This document shows, in pieces, positions 53,068-61,911 of a DNA stretch of 64,000 bases. The notes below the pieces were generated by a model, which saw only the letters and a program-made list of their open reading frames with translations, did no database searches and was not told the origin of the DNA. Source of the DNA: Burkholderia pyrrocinia (GTDB lineage Bacteria > Pseudomonadota > Gammaproteobacteria > Burkholderiales > Burkholderiaceae). The stretch is taken from the NCBI RefSeq assembly GCF_022809715.1, contig NZ_CP094461.1, positions 62,001 to 126,000 on the forward strand. Reading direction: 5' to 3'. The stretch's first letter is position 1. Every line of letters begins with the position of its first letter. Position numbers and translations under genes: made by a program.

Positions 53068-54276
53068 ATGCGCAAGGCTCTCTCGCCAACGGCTCCGCAA
53101 GAAGGCGAAGTCAGGAACAGCGACATCATGAGCGCGATCAAGCGTGGTTTGAGCGAATACGGTTTGCTGTTCTCGCTCATCGTGATCATGGTCTTCTTCC
53201 AGGTCGCGACCGGCGGCGTGCTCATGCAGCCGCTGAACCTGACGAATCTCGTGCTGCAGAACAGCTACATCGTCATCATGGCGCTCGGGATGCTGATGGT
53301 GATCGTTGCCGGTCACATCGACCTGTCGGTCGGCTCGACGGCAGGCCTCGTGGGCGCGCTTGCGGCCGTGCTGATGGTGCAGTTCAACGTCAACTACGTG
53401 CTGGCCACCGTCGTTTGCATTGCGACGGGCGCGCTCATCGGCGCGGTGCAGGGGTACTGGATTGCGTTCTGGCGGATGCCGTCGTTCATCGTCACGCTGG
53501 CCGGCATGCTGGTGTTTCGCGGGCTGACCAATCTGGTCCTGCAGGGCCAGTCGATCGGCCCGTTCCCCGACGCCTTCGCGGCGGTGAGTTCGGGTTTCAT
53601 CCCCGACGTGTTCCGCGGCGAGGATCTTCATGTCACGTCGATCGTGCTCGGCGTCCTGGTGGGCGCGGCGTTCTTCGCGATCGAACTTCGCCATCGCGCG
53701 AGCGCGGCGAAGTACGGCATGGGCAACGGTTCATTCCCGATGATGGTCGCGAAGAACGCCGTGCTGACCGGATTGATCGTCTACTTCTGCTACCTCCTCG
53801 CGTCGTATCGGGGTTTGCCGACGGTGCTGGTCATCATGGGTGTGCTGATCGGGGTGTACACGTTCGTGATGAACCGTACGACGATCGGCCGTCGGGTCTA
53901 CGCGGTCGGCGGTAACGCGAAAGCAGCACGGCTTTCCGGGGTCAGCGTGCCCGCGGTGAGTTTTCTCACGTTCGTCAACATGGGTGTGCTCGCCGCGCTG
54001 GCGGGAATCATCTTTGCGGCCCGGCTCAACAGCGGCACGCCCAAGGCGGGGACCGGATTCGAGCTCGACGTCATCGCCGCGTGCTTTATCGGCGGCGCAT
54101 CGGCATCTGGCGGGGTGGGCAAGGTAGTGGGTGCCGTGGTCGGCGCATTCATCATGGGTGTGATGAACAACGGCATGTCCATCATGGGCATCGGTGTCGA
54201 CTATCAGCAGGTCATCAAGGGTGTCGTGTTGCTCGCGGCCGTGTTCGTCGACGTGTACAACAAGAACAAGGCCTGA
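53068..54276 (+). CDS. Sugar ABC transporter permease (MmsB/GguB type)
   Basis: 402 residues from ATG 53068, with GGAGG eight bases upstream; ATG 53053 would overlap the ATPase gene by 14 bases. There are about ten membrane helices, with MALGMLMVIVAGHIDLSVGS as the family mark in the third, FRGLTNLVLQGQSIGPFPDA, and NGMSIMGIGVDYQQVIKGVV at the end. It completes the three-part importer for a monosaccharide or a similar polyol. Confidence 0.9.
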   Translation: MRKALSPTAPQEGEVRNSDIMSAIKRGLSEYGLLFSLIVIMVFFQVATGGVLMQPLNLTNLVLQNSYIVIMALGMLMVIVAGHIDLSVGSTAGLVGALAAVLMVQFNVNYVLATVVCIATGALIGAVQGYWIAFWRMPSFIVTLAGMLVFRGLTNLVLQGQSIGPFPDAFAAVSSGFIPDVFRGEDLHVTSIVLGVLVGAAFFAIELRHRASAAKYGMGNGSFPMMVAKNAVLTGLIVYFCYLLASYRGLPTVLVIMGVLIGVYTFVMNRTTIGRRVYAVGGNAKAARLSGVSVPAVSFLTFVNMGVLAALAGIIFAARLNSGTPKAGTGFELDVIAACFIGGASASGGVGKVVGAVVGAFIMGVMNNGMSIMGIGVDYQQVIKGVVLLAAVFVDVYNKNKA

Positions 54277-54437
54277 TACACGCGGCGCCGATCGAGGGGA
54301 ACCGGGAGGACTCGGTCCGTGTGAGTGATTTCACGCGAGCGAGCAATGCGACAGGCGTCATGATCCGGGTCCCCGACAGCGGCGACTCCGGGAAACGTGT
54401 CGCCGGTCTGAGAACAAGCATCAGTGACGGAAGCGAC

Positions 54438-54734
54438 ATGATCAAGCACATCGTGATGTGGGACGTTCGAGGCGAGACGCCCGAACAAAAGAGGGAAACT
54501 GCGCAATTCGTCAAAACGGCATTCGAGAGCCTCGAAGGAAAGATTCCCGGTCTGACGAAACTGGAAGTGGGTATGGACTTCAGCAAGGTCGACTATGCGT
54601 GCGACGTCGTGCTGTATACCGAGTTCGAGAGCGTCGAGCATCTCGCAGCATACGCTTCCCACCCCGAACATCTGAGAGTCAAGCAGGTGCTTGGCGACTG
54701 CCGGATTTCGCGGCATCAGGTCGACTACGTCTGA
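54438..54734 (+). CDS. Small Dabb-domain (stress-responsive A/B barrel) protein
   Basis: 98 residues from ATG 54438 (GGAAG upstream). The Dabb fold is seen in MIKHIVMWDVRGETPEQKRE, IPGLTKLEVGMDFSKVDYAC, DVVLYTEFESVEHLAAYASH and PEHLRVKQVLGD. These dimeric barrels bind small molecules. Olivetolic acid cyclase is one member that catalyses cyclisation and aromatisation. Set between the importer and maleylacetate reductase, it could help aromatise a ring intermediate, but this is only a hypothesis. Confidence 0.8.
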   Translation: MIKHIVMWDVRGETPEQKRETAQFVKTAFESLEGKIPGLTKLEVGMDFSKVDYACDVVLYTEFESVEHLAAYASHPEHLRVKQVLGDCRISRHQVDYV

Positions 54735-54772
54735 TGTCTCCATCGGTCTGATACATAGCGAAAGGGCTTTTC

Positions 54773-55834
54773 ATGTACGACTTTACGTATACGACGCATG
54801 CGTCGCGCGTGATTTTTGGCGCCGGCAGCATGAATCTGGTCCAGCAGGAGGTCGAGAGGCTGGGTGCGCGCCGCGCGATCGTTCTGTGTACGCCGCAGCA
54901 GAAAGCGCAGGCAGAATCGGTCGCCGCGTTGCTCGGGCCGGCGAGCGCGGGTGTGTTCGATGGCGCGCAGATGCATGTGCCCATCGAGAATGCCCGTCGC
55001 GCCCGCGCATACGCGAAGGAAGTCGGCGCCGACTGCGCGATCGCCATCGGCGGTGGATCGACGATCGGGCTCGGCAAGGCGATTGCGCTCGAGTCGTCGT
55101 TGCCCATCATCGCGATTCCGACCACCTATGCCGGTTCGGAGATGACGCCCATCTTCGGCATTACCGAGGACGGCTTGAAAAGGACCGGGCGCGACGCGAA
55201 CGTGCTGCCCAGAACGGTGCTTTACGATCCGGAGCTATCGGTCGGGTTGCCCGCGCAGCTATCGTTTGTCAGCGGCTTGAACGCAATCGCGCATGCGGCG
55301 GAAGGGCTGTATGCGAAAGACGGCAATCCTGTCATGGCGTTGATGGCGGAAGAGGGTATCCGTTCGCTCGCAAAGGGGCTGCGGGGCATCAAGAAGCAGA
55401 ACCGAGACATGGAGGCGCGCAGCGACGCGCTTTACGGTGCCTGGCTGTGCGGCATGGTGCTCGGGACGGTCGGCATGGCGCTGCACCACAAGCTGTGTCA
55501 CACGCTGGGCGGCACGTTCAACCTCCCGCACGCCGAGACGCATGCGATCGTCCTGCCGCACGCGCTGGCGTACAACAGCCCGGTGGCGGAAGATGCGATG
55601 GCACGTATCGCGCGGGCACTCGATGCGCAGAGCGCCCCGGACGGGCTCTATGAACTGAATCGGGAACTGGGCGTGCCGGGCGGCCTGGGCGAAATCGGTA
55701 TGCGCGAGCAGGACCTCGACCGCGCTTGCGAGGTGGCAATGTCCAACCCGTATTGGAACCCGCGCCCCGTTGAGGCAGTGCCGCTTCGCGATCTCCTTCA
55801 ACGGGCGTGGGCGGGGAGCCGGCCACGTGCATGA
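54773..55834 (+). CDS. Maleylacetate reductase
   Basis: 353 residues of the iron-type alcohol dehydrogenase family. Dinucleotide loop AIAIGGGSTIGLGKAIALES, IPTTYAGSEMTPIFGITEDG, and the His-rich LHHKLCHTLGGTFNLPHAET are the maleylacetate reductase marks. It reduces maleylacetate with NAD(P)H to 3-oxoadipate. Together with the dioxygenase at 46284 it forms the complete lower hydroxyquinol pathway. It is the last gene of the operon; 3-oxoadipate would go into the ordinary beta-ketoadipate enzymes elsewhere in the genome. Confidence 0.92.
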   Translation: MYDFTYTTHASRVIFGAGSMNLVQQEVERLGARRAIVLCTPQQKAQAESVAALLGPASAGVFDGAQMHVPIENARRARAYAKEVGADCAIAIGGGSTIGLGKAIALESSLPIIAIPTTYAGSEMTPIFGITEDGLKRTGRDANVLPRTVLYDPELSVGLPAQLSFVSGLNAIAHAAEGLYAKDGNPVMALMAEEGIRSLAKGLRGIKKQNRDMEARSDALYGAWLCGMVLGTVGMALHHKLCHTLGGTFNLPHAETHAIVLPHALAYNSPVAEDAMARIARALDAQSAPDGLYELNRELGVPGGLGEIGMREQDLDRACEVAMSNPYWNPRPVEAVPLRDLLQRAWAGSRPRA

Positions 55835-56241
55835 AGTCGTTCGGAGTGCGGGTTGCAGGCTTCAGCCGTTTCAGGAACAGGTCGCCGCGCGGCGCGTCTG
55901 GTTCTCGTCGACGGAGGACGAAGGGGTGATGTGATTGCCTTCATCGGGATCATCGATACCGCTGCGGAAGCCGCATTGCGCGACGGCATCGTGCAACGCA
56001 GCGCGGCCACCGGGACGGTTGCACCGACATCGAACGTCGATTGATCGGCGTCGCGCATTCGGGTTACGCTTCGGCGGGCGACGGCATGCGTCGCATGTCG
56101 GGCCGGGCGTTTTTACCTTGAATGTCGCGTGCAGGTAGCTTCTACAGGCGCGCGACCCAGCGACGATCCAAGCCGATGACCATCCAGAACCGATCGAACG
56201 CGCGCGGGCAAACCGCGACTCCCGCAGGTGATGCGCGGTAC
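55835..56241. other. Intergenic stretch after the operon
   Basis: About 400 bases with no recognisable gene. One frame would extend the next protein back to 56122, but without the composition of a coding region. I see no clear terminator for the long operon here. Confidence 0.4.
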
Positions 56242-57246
56242 ATGCGCCTGCGATCCATCGCGGCGGCCGCGCTGCTGACGCTGTTGCCGATCGCCGCGCA
56301 TGCGGCCGGCTTCGACTGCGCGAAGGCCGCTTCGCCGGCCGAGAAGACGATCTGCGCCGACACCGCGCTATCGAAGCTCGACGGCGACCTGTCGGCCGCG
56401 TGGAAGAAGGCGCTTGCGAAAGGCGGCGATACGGCCGCGCTGAAGGCCGCGCAGTTGAAGTGGCTCAAGCAGCGCGATCAGTGCGGCACCGACGCGCCGT
56501 GCCTCGGCGACCGCTATCGCGAACGGCTCGCGAGCCTGAACGGCATGCCGCTTGCCGCCGACCGCTGGCAGCAGACGTGGTACCTGACGAGCGACAACCC
56601 GTCGTTCGGCGGCGTGCTGACGCTGACCGGCACCGCGCCTCGCCTGCATTTCGAATTGAGCGCCAACAACGGCGCGAATACCGGCGGGCTCGACGGCGAC
56701 ATCGTGCTGCACGGCGACAGCGGCACCTACCGCAAGGACAAATGCCGGCTCGATTTCGACCGGAAGGGCGGACGCATCCGCGTCACGCAACAGGGTGCGG
56801 ATTTCGATTGCGGCGCCGGCGCGGGCGTCGTCTACGCGGGCGACTACGTGACTGCGTCGCAGTTCCAGGCCAAGCCGCAGGCCGACCTGCTGTCCCTCAA
56901 GGTCGTGACCGACGCGACGCAGAACGCGATCGCGCACAAGCTGCTTGGCGCCGACTACCCGACGCTCGTCGACATGGTCAATTACAGCGCCGACGAAAAG
57001 GATCTAGACGGACTCAACACGCGCGTGAAGTCGTATTGGGTGCGCGGCATCGCGACGACGAACGCGGCGATCGTGATGAGCCGCGGCACCGATCTGTGGA
57101 TCGGGCTGCTCGTGTTCGATGCGCAGAACAAGGTCCGGATGCGCTATTACTCGAACGCGCAGGCGTGGAAGAAAATCGTGCCGAAGACCATCCAGGCGTG
57201 GCACGACACTCTCGACAAGACGCTGCCGATCGACGTGATGCAGTGA
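56242..57246 (+). CDS. Secreted protein with LprI-like (DUF1311) N-terminal domain
   Basis: 334 residues from ATG 56242, where the signal peptide begins (MRLRSIAAAALLTLLPIAAH, cut near AAGF); ATG 56176 is the alternative. The domain AGFDCAKAASPAEKTICADT, ALSKLDGDLSAAWKKAL and QLKWLKQRDQCGTDAPCLGD, with four cysteines, is the LprI/DUF1311 lysozyme-inhibitor-like motif. The remaining ~230 residues form an unrecognised, beta-rich domain with one cysteine pair (DKCRLDFDRKG, DFDCGAG). It probably acts in the periplasm; function unknown. Confidence 0.7.
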   Translation: MRLRSIAAAALLTLLPIAAHAAGFDCAKAASPAEKTICADTALSKLDGDLSAAWKKALAKGGDTAALKAAQLKWLKQRDQCGTDAPCLGDRYRERLASLNGMPLAADRWQQTWYLTSDNPSFGGVLTLTGTAPRLHFELSANNGANTGGLDGDIVLHGDSGTYRKDKCRLDFDRKGGRIRVTQQGADFDCGAGAGVVYAGDYVTASQFQAKPQADLLSLKVVTDATQNAIAHKLLGADYPTLVDMVNYSADEKDLDGLNTRVKSYWVRGIATTNAAIVMSRGTDLWIGLLVFDAQNKVRMRYYSNAQAWKKIVPKTIQAWHDTLDKTLPIDVMQ

Positions 57247-57280
57247 GCGCGCGGGGCGGCCGGAGCCGCTCGACGCGTCT

Positions 57281-58372
57281 TCATTCTTTGCGCGATGCGC
57301 TCGCCTGCGCCTGCTTCGGCGGCGCGGCCGATTCCCGTATCCGCAACTCCGGCATGACGGCTCGACCGGGCCCCGTTGCGCCGTTCTCGAGCGCGTCGAG
57401 CAACGCATGCGCGGCCTGCCGCCCGATCGCATTGGTGTCGACCCACATCGTCGTCAGCGGCGGCCGAATTTCGCGCGCGAGCGCGATGTCGTCGAACCCG
57501 GTGATCGACAATTGCGCGGGCACGTCGATGCCGAGCGCCTGCGCCTCGAGCAACGCGCCGAGCGCGAGCGCATCGTTGCCGCAAATCACGGCCGTCGGCC
57601 GCGTCGCCGCGTCGCTGTCGGCAATCGCGCGCAGGCTCGCCCGCCCGAACGCGATCGTGGCCGCGCCTTCGTGCTGATGCACGGGGCGCACCGCGAGCCC
57701 GTGCGCGGCAAGCGTGTCGTGAATGCCGCGCAGGCGAGCCTGCACACGGTCGTTGTCGGCCGACGGCTGCATGATGATCGCGAAATCGCGGTGGCCGAGG
57801 TCGAGCAGGTGCGTGGTGAGCCGCGCGAACGCCGCGCGGTTGTCGAAGCCGATGCAGCAGTGCGGGCTGTCGTCGCGATACGCGTACGTGACGACGTACG
57901 GCATGCCGTGCATCGCAAGCAGTTCGAACAATTCCGGCGGATACGCTTCACCGACCAGCGATACGGCTTCGACGCCGCGCGACAGCATCGCGCGCACCTG
58001 CGCCAGCGCCTGCGCGGGATCGTAGTTCGAGCAGCCGAGAAACAGCGTGATGCCGTGCTCGGCCATGACGGTCTGCATGCCCGCGACCTGCGACGCAAAC
58101 ACCTGGTCGTCGAGCGTCGGAATGATCGCGCCGGTGATGTGGGTGCGCGTGGACGCGAGCGCGCGGCCGGCCGCATTCGGAATCCAGTTCAGTGCGCGCG
58201 CCGCGTCGCGCACGCGCTGCTGCACGTCGGCCGACACCTTGCCGGGATCGTTGTAGACGCGCGAGACGGTCGCGGTCGACACGCCGGCCAGCTTCGCGAC
58301 GTCACCGAGCACCGAGCGGCCGCTGCCGCGTCGCGCCCGCGTCGCGCCGCCGCGGGACGGGGGCGTGCTCAT
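57281..58372 (-). CDS. LacI-family regulator of the ribokinase operon
   Basis: 363 residues. Helix-turn-helix SVLGDVAKLAGVSTATVSRV and VYNDPGKVSADVQQRVRDAA, the hinge LNWIPNAAGRALAS, then a GntR/LacI ligand domain (GAIIPTLDDQVFASQVAGMQ, ITGFDDIALAREIRPPLTTM). The first 18 residues are Arg/Gly-rich. It is divergent from ribokinase, with two operators in between. The ligand is probably a sugar derived from the same operon's substrate. Confidence 0.9.
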   Translation of the reverse strand: MSTPPSRGGATRARRGSGRSVLGDVAKLAGVSTATVSRVYNDPGKVSADVQQRVRDAARALNWIPNAAGRALASTRTHITGAIIPTLDDQVFASQVAGMQTVMAEHGITLFLGCSNYDPAQALAQVRAMLSRGVEAVSLVGEAYPPELFELLAMHGMPYVVTYAYRDDSPHCCIGFDNRAAFARLTTHLLDLGHRDFAIIMQPSADNDRVQARLRGIHDTLAAHGLAVRPVHQHEGAATIAFGRASLRAIADSDAATRPTAVICGNDALALGALLEAQALGIDVPAQLSITGFDDIALAREIRPPLTTMWVDTNAIGRQAAHALLDALENGATGPGRAVMPELRIRESAAPPKQAQASASRKE

Positions 58373-58483
58373 CGGCCGTCTCCCGGCGTGGCGGGGGTGC
58401 CGACGCAGCGCGCTGTCAAAAGCGTCATTGTTTACCCTCGATTCATGGTGGTCCCGCTTGCATCCCGATTCGATCTTGTGAGA

Positions 58484-58499
58484 ATGTAAGCGCTATCTT
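58484..58499. promoter_or_regulatory. LacI operator, degenerate copy
   Basis: ATGTAAGCGCTATCTT: left half identical to the perfect site at 58592-58607, right half degenerate. It lies 112 bases upstream of the LacI start. Confidence 0.5.
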
Positions 58500-58591
58500 G
58501 ATGCTGTTCCGTATTATGTCAGACCCATACTTCATCCGCATTGCGGAATTTTCATCGACGACGGCCTTCCCGGCCGTTTTGTCCACCTCAA

Positions 58592-58607
58592 ATGTAAGCG
58601 GTTACAT
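58592..58607. promoter_or_regulatory. LacI operator before ribokinase
   Basis: ATGTAAGCGGTTACAT: perfect 6-base arms ATGTAA/TTACAT around the central GCGG, the shape of LacI/PurR-type sites, ending seven bases before the ribokinase start codon. Confidence 0.75.
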
Positions 58608-58613
58608 CGAGAA

Positions 58614-59540
58614 ATGAACAGCGCCCGTTCACCGCATATCGCTGTCGTCGGCAGCGTGAACATCGACCTCGTCACGCGTGCGCCGCGCCTGCCGGTGCCG
58701 GGCGAGACGCTGCTCGGCACTGAATTCCAGACCATTCACGGCGGCAAGGGGGCGAACCAGGCGGTTGCGGCCGCGCGCCTGGGTGCGTCGGTTGCGATGA
58801 TCGGCTGCGTCGGCGACGACGCGTTCGGTGCGCGCCTGCACGGCGCGCTCGCGGCTGAACGGATCGACGTGACGCACCTGCATCGTATCGGCGGCACGTC
58901 GACCGGCGTTGCCGCGATCACGGTTGACGACGGCGGCGCGAACAGCATCGTCGTCGTGCCCGGCGCGAATGCGTGCCTCGATGCCGGCCGGATCGACGCG
59001 GCGCGCGAAACGATCGCCGGGGCGGCGCTGCTCGTATGCCAGCTCGAAGTGCCGATCGCGACGGTGGCGCACGCGATTGCCTGTGCAAGCGCGCACCACA
59101 CGCCGGTGCTGCTCAATCCCGCGCCTGCGCAGCCGCTGTTCGACGCGTTGCTGGCGCGAGTCGACTACCTCGTCGTCAACGAAACCGAAGCCGAGTCGCT
59201 GACCGGCATCGCCGTCGGCGACGATGCGTCGGCCGTGCGCGCCGCCGATGCGCTGTGCGCGAAGGGCGTCGGCAACGTGCTGGTCACGCTCGGCGCGCGC
59301 GGCGTGTGCTGGCGCGGCAGCGCAGGGAACGGCCGCCATCGTGCGATGTCGGTGACGGCCGTCGATACGACCGCGGCCGGCGACACGTTCGTCGGCGGGT
59401 TCGCGGCCGCCCGCGCAGACGGCGCTTCGATGGACGACGCGATCGGCTTCGGTCAGCGTGCGGCCGCGATCAGCGTCACGCGTTACGGCGCGCAGACCTC
59501 GATCCCGACGCGCGAAGAAGTGACACGTATGGATACCTGA
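58614..59540 (+). CDS. Ribokinase (PfkB family)
   Basis: 308 residues. PfkB start IAVVGSVNIDLVTRAPRLPV, sugar-binding GGKGANQAVAAARLGASVAM, and the catalytic block VTAVDTTAAGDTFVGGFAAA (the usual DTTGAGD with Gly changed to Ala; the base Asp is kept). It phosphorylates ribose or a related sugar at C5. Operon with an MFS permease and a DapA-type aldolase rather than an rbs ABC transporter, so the substrate may be an unusual sugar or a nucleoside-like compound. Confidence 0.87.
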   Translation: MNSARSPHIAVVGSVNIDLVTRAPRLPVPGETLLGTEFQTIHGGKGANQAVAAARLGASVAMIGCVGDDAFGARLHGALAAERIDVTHLHRIGGTSTGVAAITVDDGGANSIVVVPGANACLDAGRIDAARETIAGAALLVCQLEVPIATVAHAIACASAHHTPVLLNPAPAQPLFDALLARVDYLVVNETEAESLTGIAVGDDASAVRAADALCAKGVGNVLVTLGARGVCWRGSAGNGRHRAMSVTAVDTTAAGDTFVGGFAAARADGASMDDAIGFGQRAAAISVTRYGAQTSIPTREEVTRMDT

Positions 59541-59600
59541 ATTCCGCAAGCGACGGAATGGCCGGAACCGGCCGATACCCGAGACATGGAGACAAACGTA

Positions 59601-60920
59601 ATGAGCGAAAACCAGACTGTTCCGCACGCGCCGCCGCGTATCCGGCGCGGGCAACGCATCGCGCTCGCGCTGTTGATGGCGAGCGGGATCGTCAATTATC
59701 TCGATCGAGGCACGCTGGCTGTCGCGAGCTCGGCGATCCGGGGCGATCTCGGCTTGTCGCTCTCGCAGATGGGGCTGCTGCTGTCGGCGTTCTCGTGGAG
59801 CTATGCGCTGTGCCAGTTTCCGGTCGGCGGGCTCGTCGACCGCATCGGTCCGCGCCGGCTGCTCGGCATCGGGCTGATCGTCTGGTCGATCGCACAGGCG
59901 GCCGGCGGCATCGTGTCCACCTTCGGCTGGTTCATCGTCGCGCGCATCGTGCTCGGCATCGGCGAGGCGCCGCAGTTCCCGTCGGCCGCGCGGGTGGTGA
60001 GCAACTGGTTCCCGCTGCGTGCGCGCGGCACGCCGACCGGGATCTTCAACGCCGCGTCGCCGCTCGGCACCGCGCTCGCGCCGTTGCTGCTGTCGATCCT
60101 CGTCGCATCGTTCGACTGGCGCTGGGCGTTCATTGCGACGGGCGCAGCGGGTCTCGTCGTCGCCGTCGTCTGGTTTGCGCTGTACCGCGATCCGGTGCGC
60201 GCGCAACTGACTGCGGAGGAGCGCGGTTATCTCGATGCCGATGCGCAAAGCGTCGTCGCGGCGCCGAAGCTGACCTTCGCCGAATGGCGCAGCCTGTTCT
60301 CGCACGGCACGACCTGGGGGATGCTGATCGGCTTTTTCGGTTCCGTGTACCTGAACTGGGTGTACCTGACCTGGCTGCCCGGGTACTTGACGATGGAGCG
60401 GCACATGAGCCTGATCCGCACCGGGTTTGCCGCGTCGGTGCCGTTCCTGTGCGGGTTCGTCGGCTCGCTGGTCGCCGGCTGGCTGTCGGACGTGGTTACG
60501 CGCCGCAGCCGTTCGCCGGTCGTGAGCCGGCGCAATGCGGTGGTGGTCGCGATGCTCGGGATGGTCGCGTTCACGATTCCGGCCGCGCTCGTGCAGAGCA
60601 ATGCGGTTGCGCTCGCATGCATTTCGGTCGTGATATTTCTTGCCAACGCGGCGTCGGCCTCTTCGTGGGCGCTCGCGACGGCGGCCGCGCCGCCGAGCCG
60701 TGTCGCGTCACTCGGCGCGATCCAGAATTTCGGCGGTTTCATCGGCGGCGCGCTCGCGCCGATCCTGACGGGCATCATTGCGCAGAAGTGGTCGTTCGTG
60801 CCCGCGCTGCTGACCGCCGCAGCGATCGCGTTCGCCGGTGCGATGGCTTACCTGCTGCTGGTGCGCAAGCCGATTCCCGAGCAGGCGGCGAATGCCGCGC
60901 ACGGACCGTTGCCGGCCTGA
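59601..60920 (+). CDS. MFS transporter, ACS/GudP type
   Basis: 439 residues from ATG 59601 with GGAG nine bases upstream; ATG 59586 is possible. Twelve helices, with the ACS-family loop GGLVDRIGPRRLLGIGLIVW between helices 2 and 3, and GIVNYLDRGTLAVASSAIRG at the start. Relatives (GudP, ExuT, tartrate carriers) import sugar acids or organic anions with protons. It is the likely entry for the substrate of this operon. It starts 60 bases after ribokinase. Confidence 0.88.
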   Translation: MSENQTVPHAPPRIRRGQRIALALLMASGIVNYLDRGTLAVASSAIRGDLGLSLSQMGLLLSAFSWSYALCQFPVGGLVDRIGPRRLLGIGLIVWSIAQAAGGIVSTFGWFIVARIVLGIGEAPQFPSAARVVSNWFPLRARGTPTGIFNAASPLGTALAPLLLSILVASFDWRWAFIATGAAGLVVAVVWFALYRDPVRAQLTAEERGYLDADAQSVVAAPKLTFAEWRSLFSHGTTWGMLIGFFGSVYLNWVYLTWLPGYLTMERHMSLIRTGFAASVPFLCGFVGSLVAGWLSDVVTRRSRSPVVSRRNAVVVAMLGMVAFTIPAALVQSNAVALACISVVIFLANAASASSWALATAAAPPSRVASLGAIQNFGGFIGGALAPILTGIIAQKWSFVPALLTAAAIAFAGAMAYLLLVRKPIPEQAANAAHGPLPA

Positions 60921-60963
60921 GCACGCAGCTTGTACACGCATTCACTGAAGGAAGGAGAAACAG

Positions 60964-61911
60964 ATGCAACACCAGCAGCAAGCGAACGTGACCATCGAGG
61001 GGATCGTACCGGTGATGCTGACGCCGTTCGACGATGCCGGCGCGATCGACTACGCGGGGCTCGAGCGGCTCATCGAATGGTATCTGGCGCACGGCGCGGA
61101 TGCGTTGTTCGCGGTCGCGCAATCGAGCGAGATGCAGTTCCTGAGTCTTGCCGAACGTGCGGAACTGGCGCGCTTCGTGGTCGAGCGGGTGGCCGGGCGC
61201 GTGCCCGTCGTCGCATCGGGGCACATCAGCGACGATCTCGACGCACAGGTCGCCGAGTTGTGCGCGGCGGCCGAATCGGGTGCGCAGGGCGTCGTGCTCG
61301 TGACCAACCGGCTCGATCCGCAGCGCAAGGGCAGCGCCGCGCTGCTCGACCATCTGCACAGGCTGCTCGCGCGACTGCCGTCGGATCTGCCGCTCGGCCT
61401 GTATGAGTGTCCGGCGCCTTACCGGCGGCTTCTTTCGGATGACGAACTGCGCGCGTGCATCGACACGGGCCGGTTCGTGATGCTCAAGGACGTGAGCTGC
61501 GACCTCGAGACGGTGAAGCGGCGGGTCGCGCTCGCCGCGGGATCGCCGCTGAAGATCCTGAACGCGAACGCCGCGATTGCGTGGGACGCGATGAAGGCGG
61601 GGTCCGCGGGCTTCAACGGCGTGTTCACCAACTTCCATCCGGATCTCTACCGATGGTTGCGCACGCAAGGAGACGCGAACCCGGCGCTGGCCGACGAACT
61701 GTCGACGTTCCTGGTCGTGTCGGCGGTGTCGGAAGCGCTGGGCTATCCGGCGATGGCGAAGATCTACCATCAGCGGATCGGCACCTTCGGGTCGATCAAA
61801 TGCCGCGCGATCGATTACGACGTGCGCGAACGATTCTGGGCGCTCGATGCGGTACTCGACAAGATCGTGGCCGGTACCGAGCATTTCCGCCGGCGGATCG
61901 CCGCGCAATAG
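60964..61911 (+). CDS. DapA/NanA-family class I aldolase or dehydratase
   Basis: 315 residues. The family start IEGIVPVMLTPFDDAGAIDY, the catalytic Tyr in LYECPAPYRRLL and the Schiff-base Lys in GRFVMLKDVSCDLETVKRR are all present. Members cleave or dehydrate keto-sugar acids (sialic acid, KDG, 5-keto-4-deoxyglucarate) or make dihydrodipicolinate. The ACS-type permease and ribokinase in the same operon favour a sugar-acid catabolic aldolase. The precise substrate cannot be read from sequence. Confidence 0.85.
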   Translation: MQHQQQANVTIEGIVPVMLTPFDDAGAIDYAGLERLIEWYLAHGADALFAVAQSSEMQFLSLAERAELARFVVERVAGRVPVVASGHISDDLDAQVAELCAAAESGAQGVVLVTNRLDPQRKGSAALLDHLHRLLARLPSDLPLGLYECPAPYRRLLSDDELRACIDTGRFVMLKDVSCDLETVKRRVALAAGSPLKILNANAAIAWDAMKAGSAGFNGVFTNFHPDLYRWLRTQGDANPALADELSTFLVVSAVSEALGYPAMAKIYHQRIGTFGSIKCRAIDYDVRERFWALDAVLDKIVAGTEHFRRRIAAQ

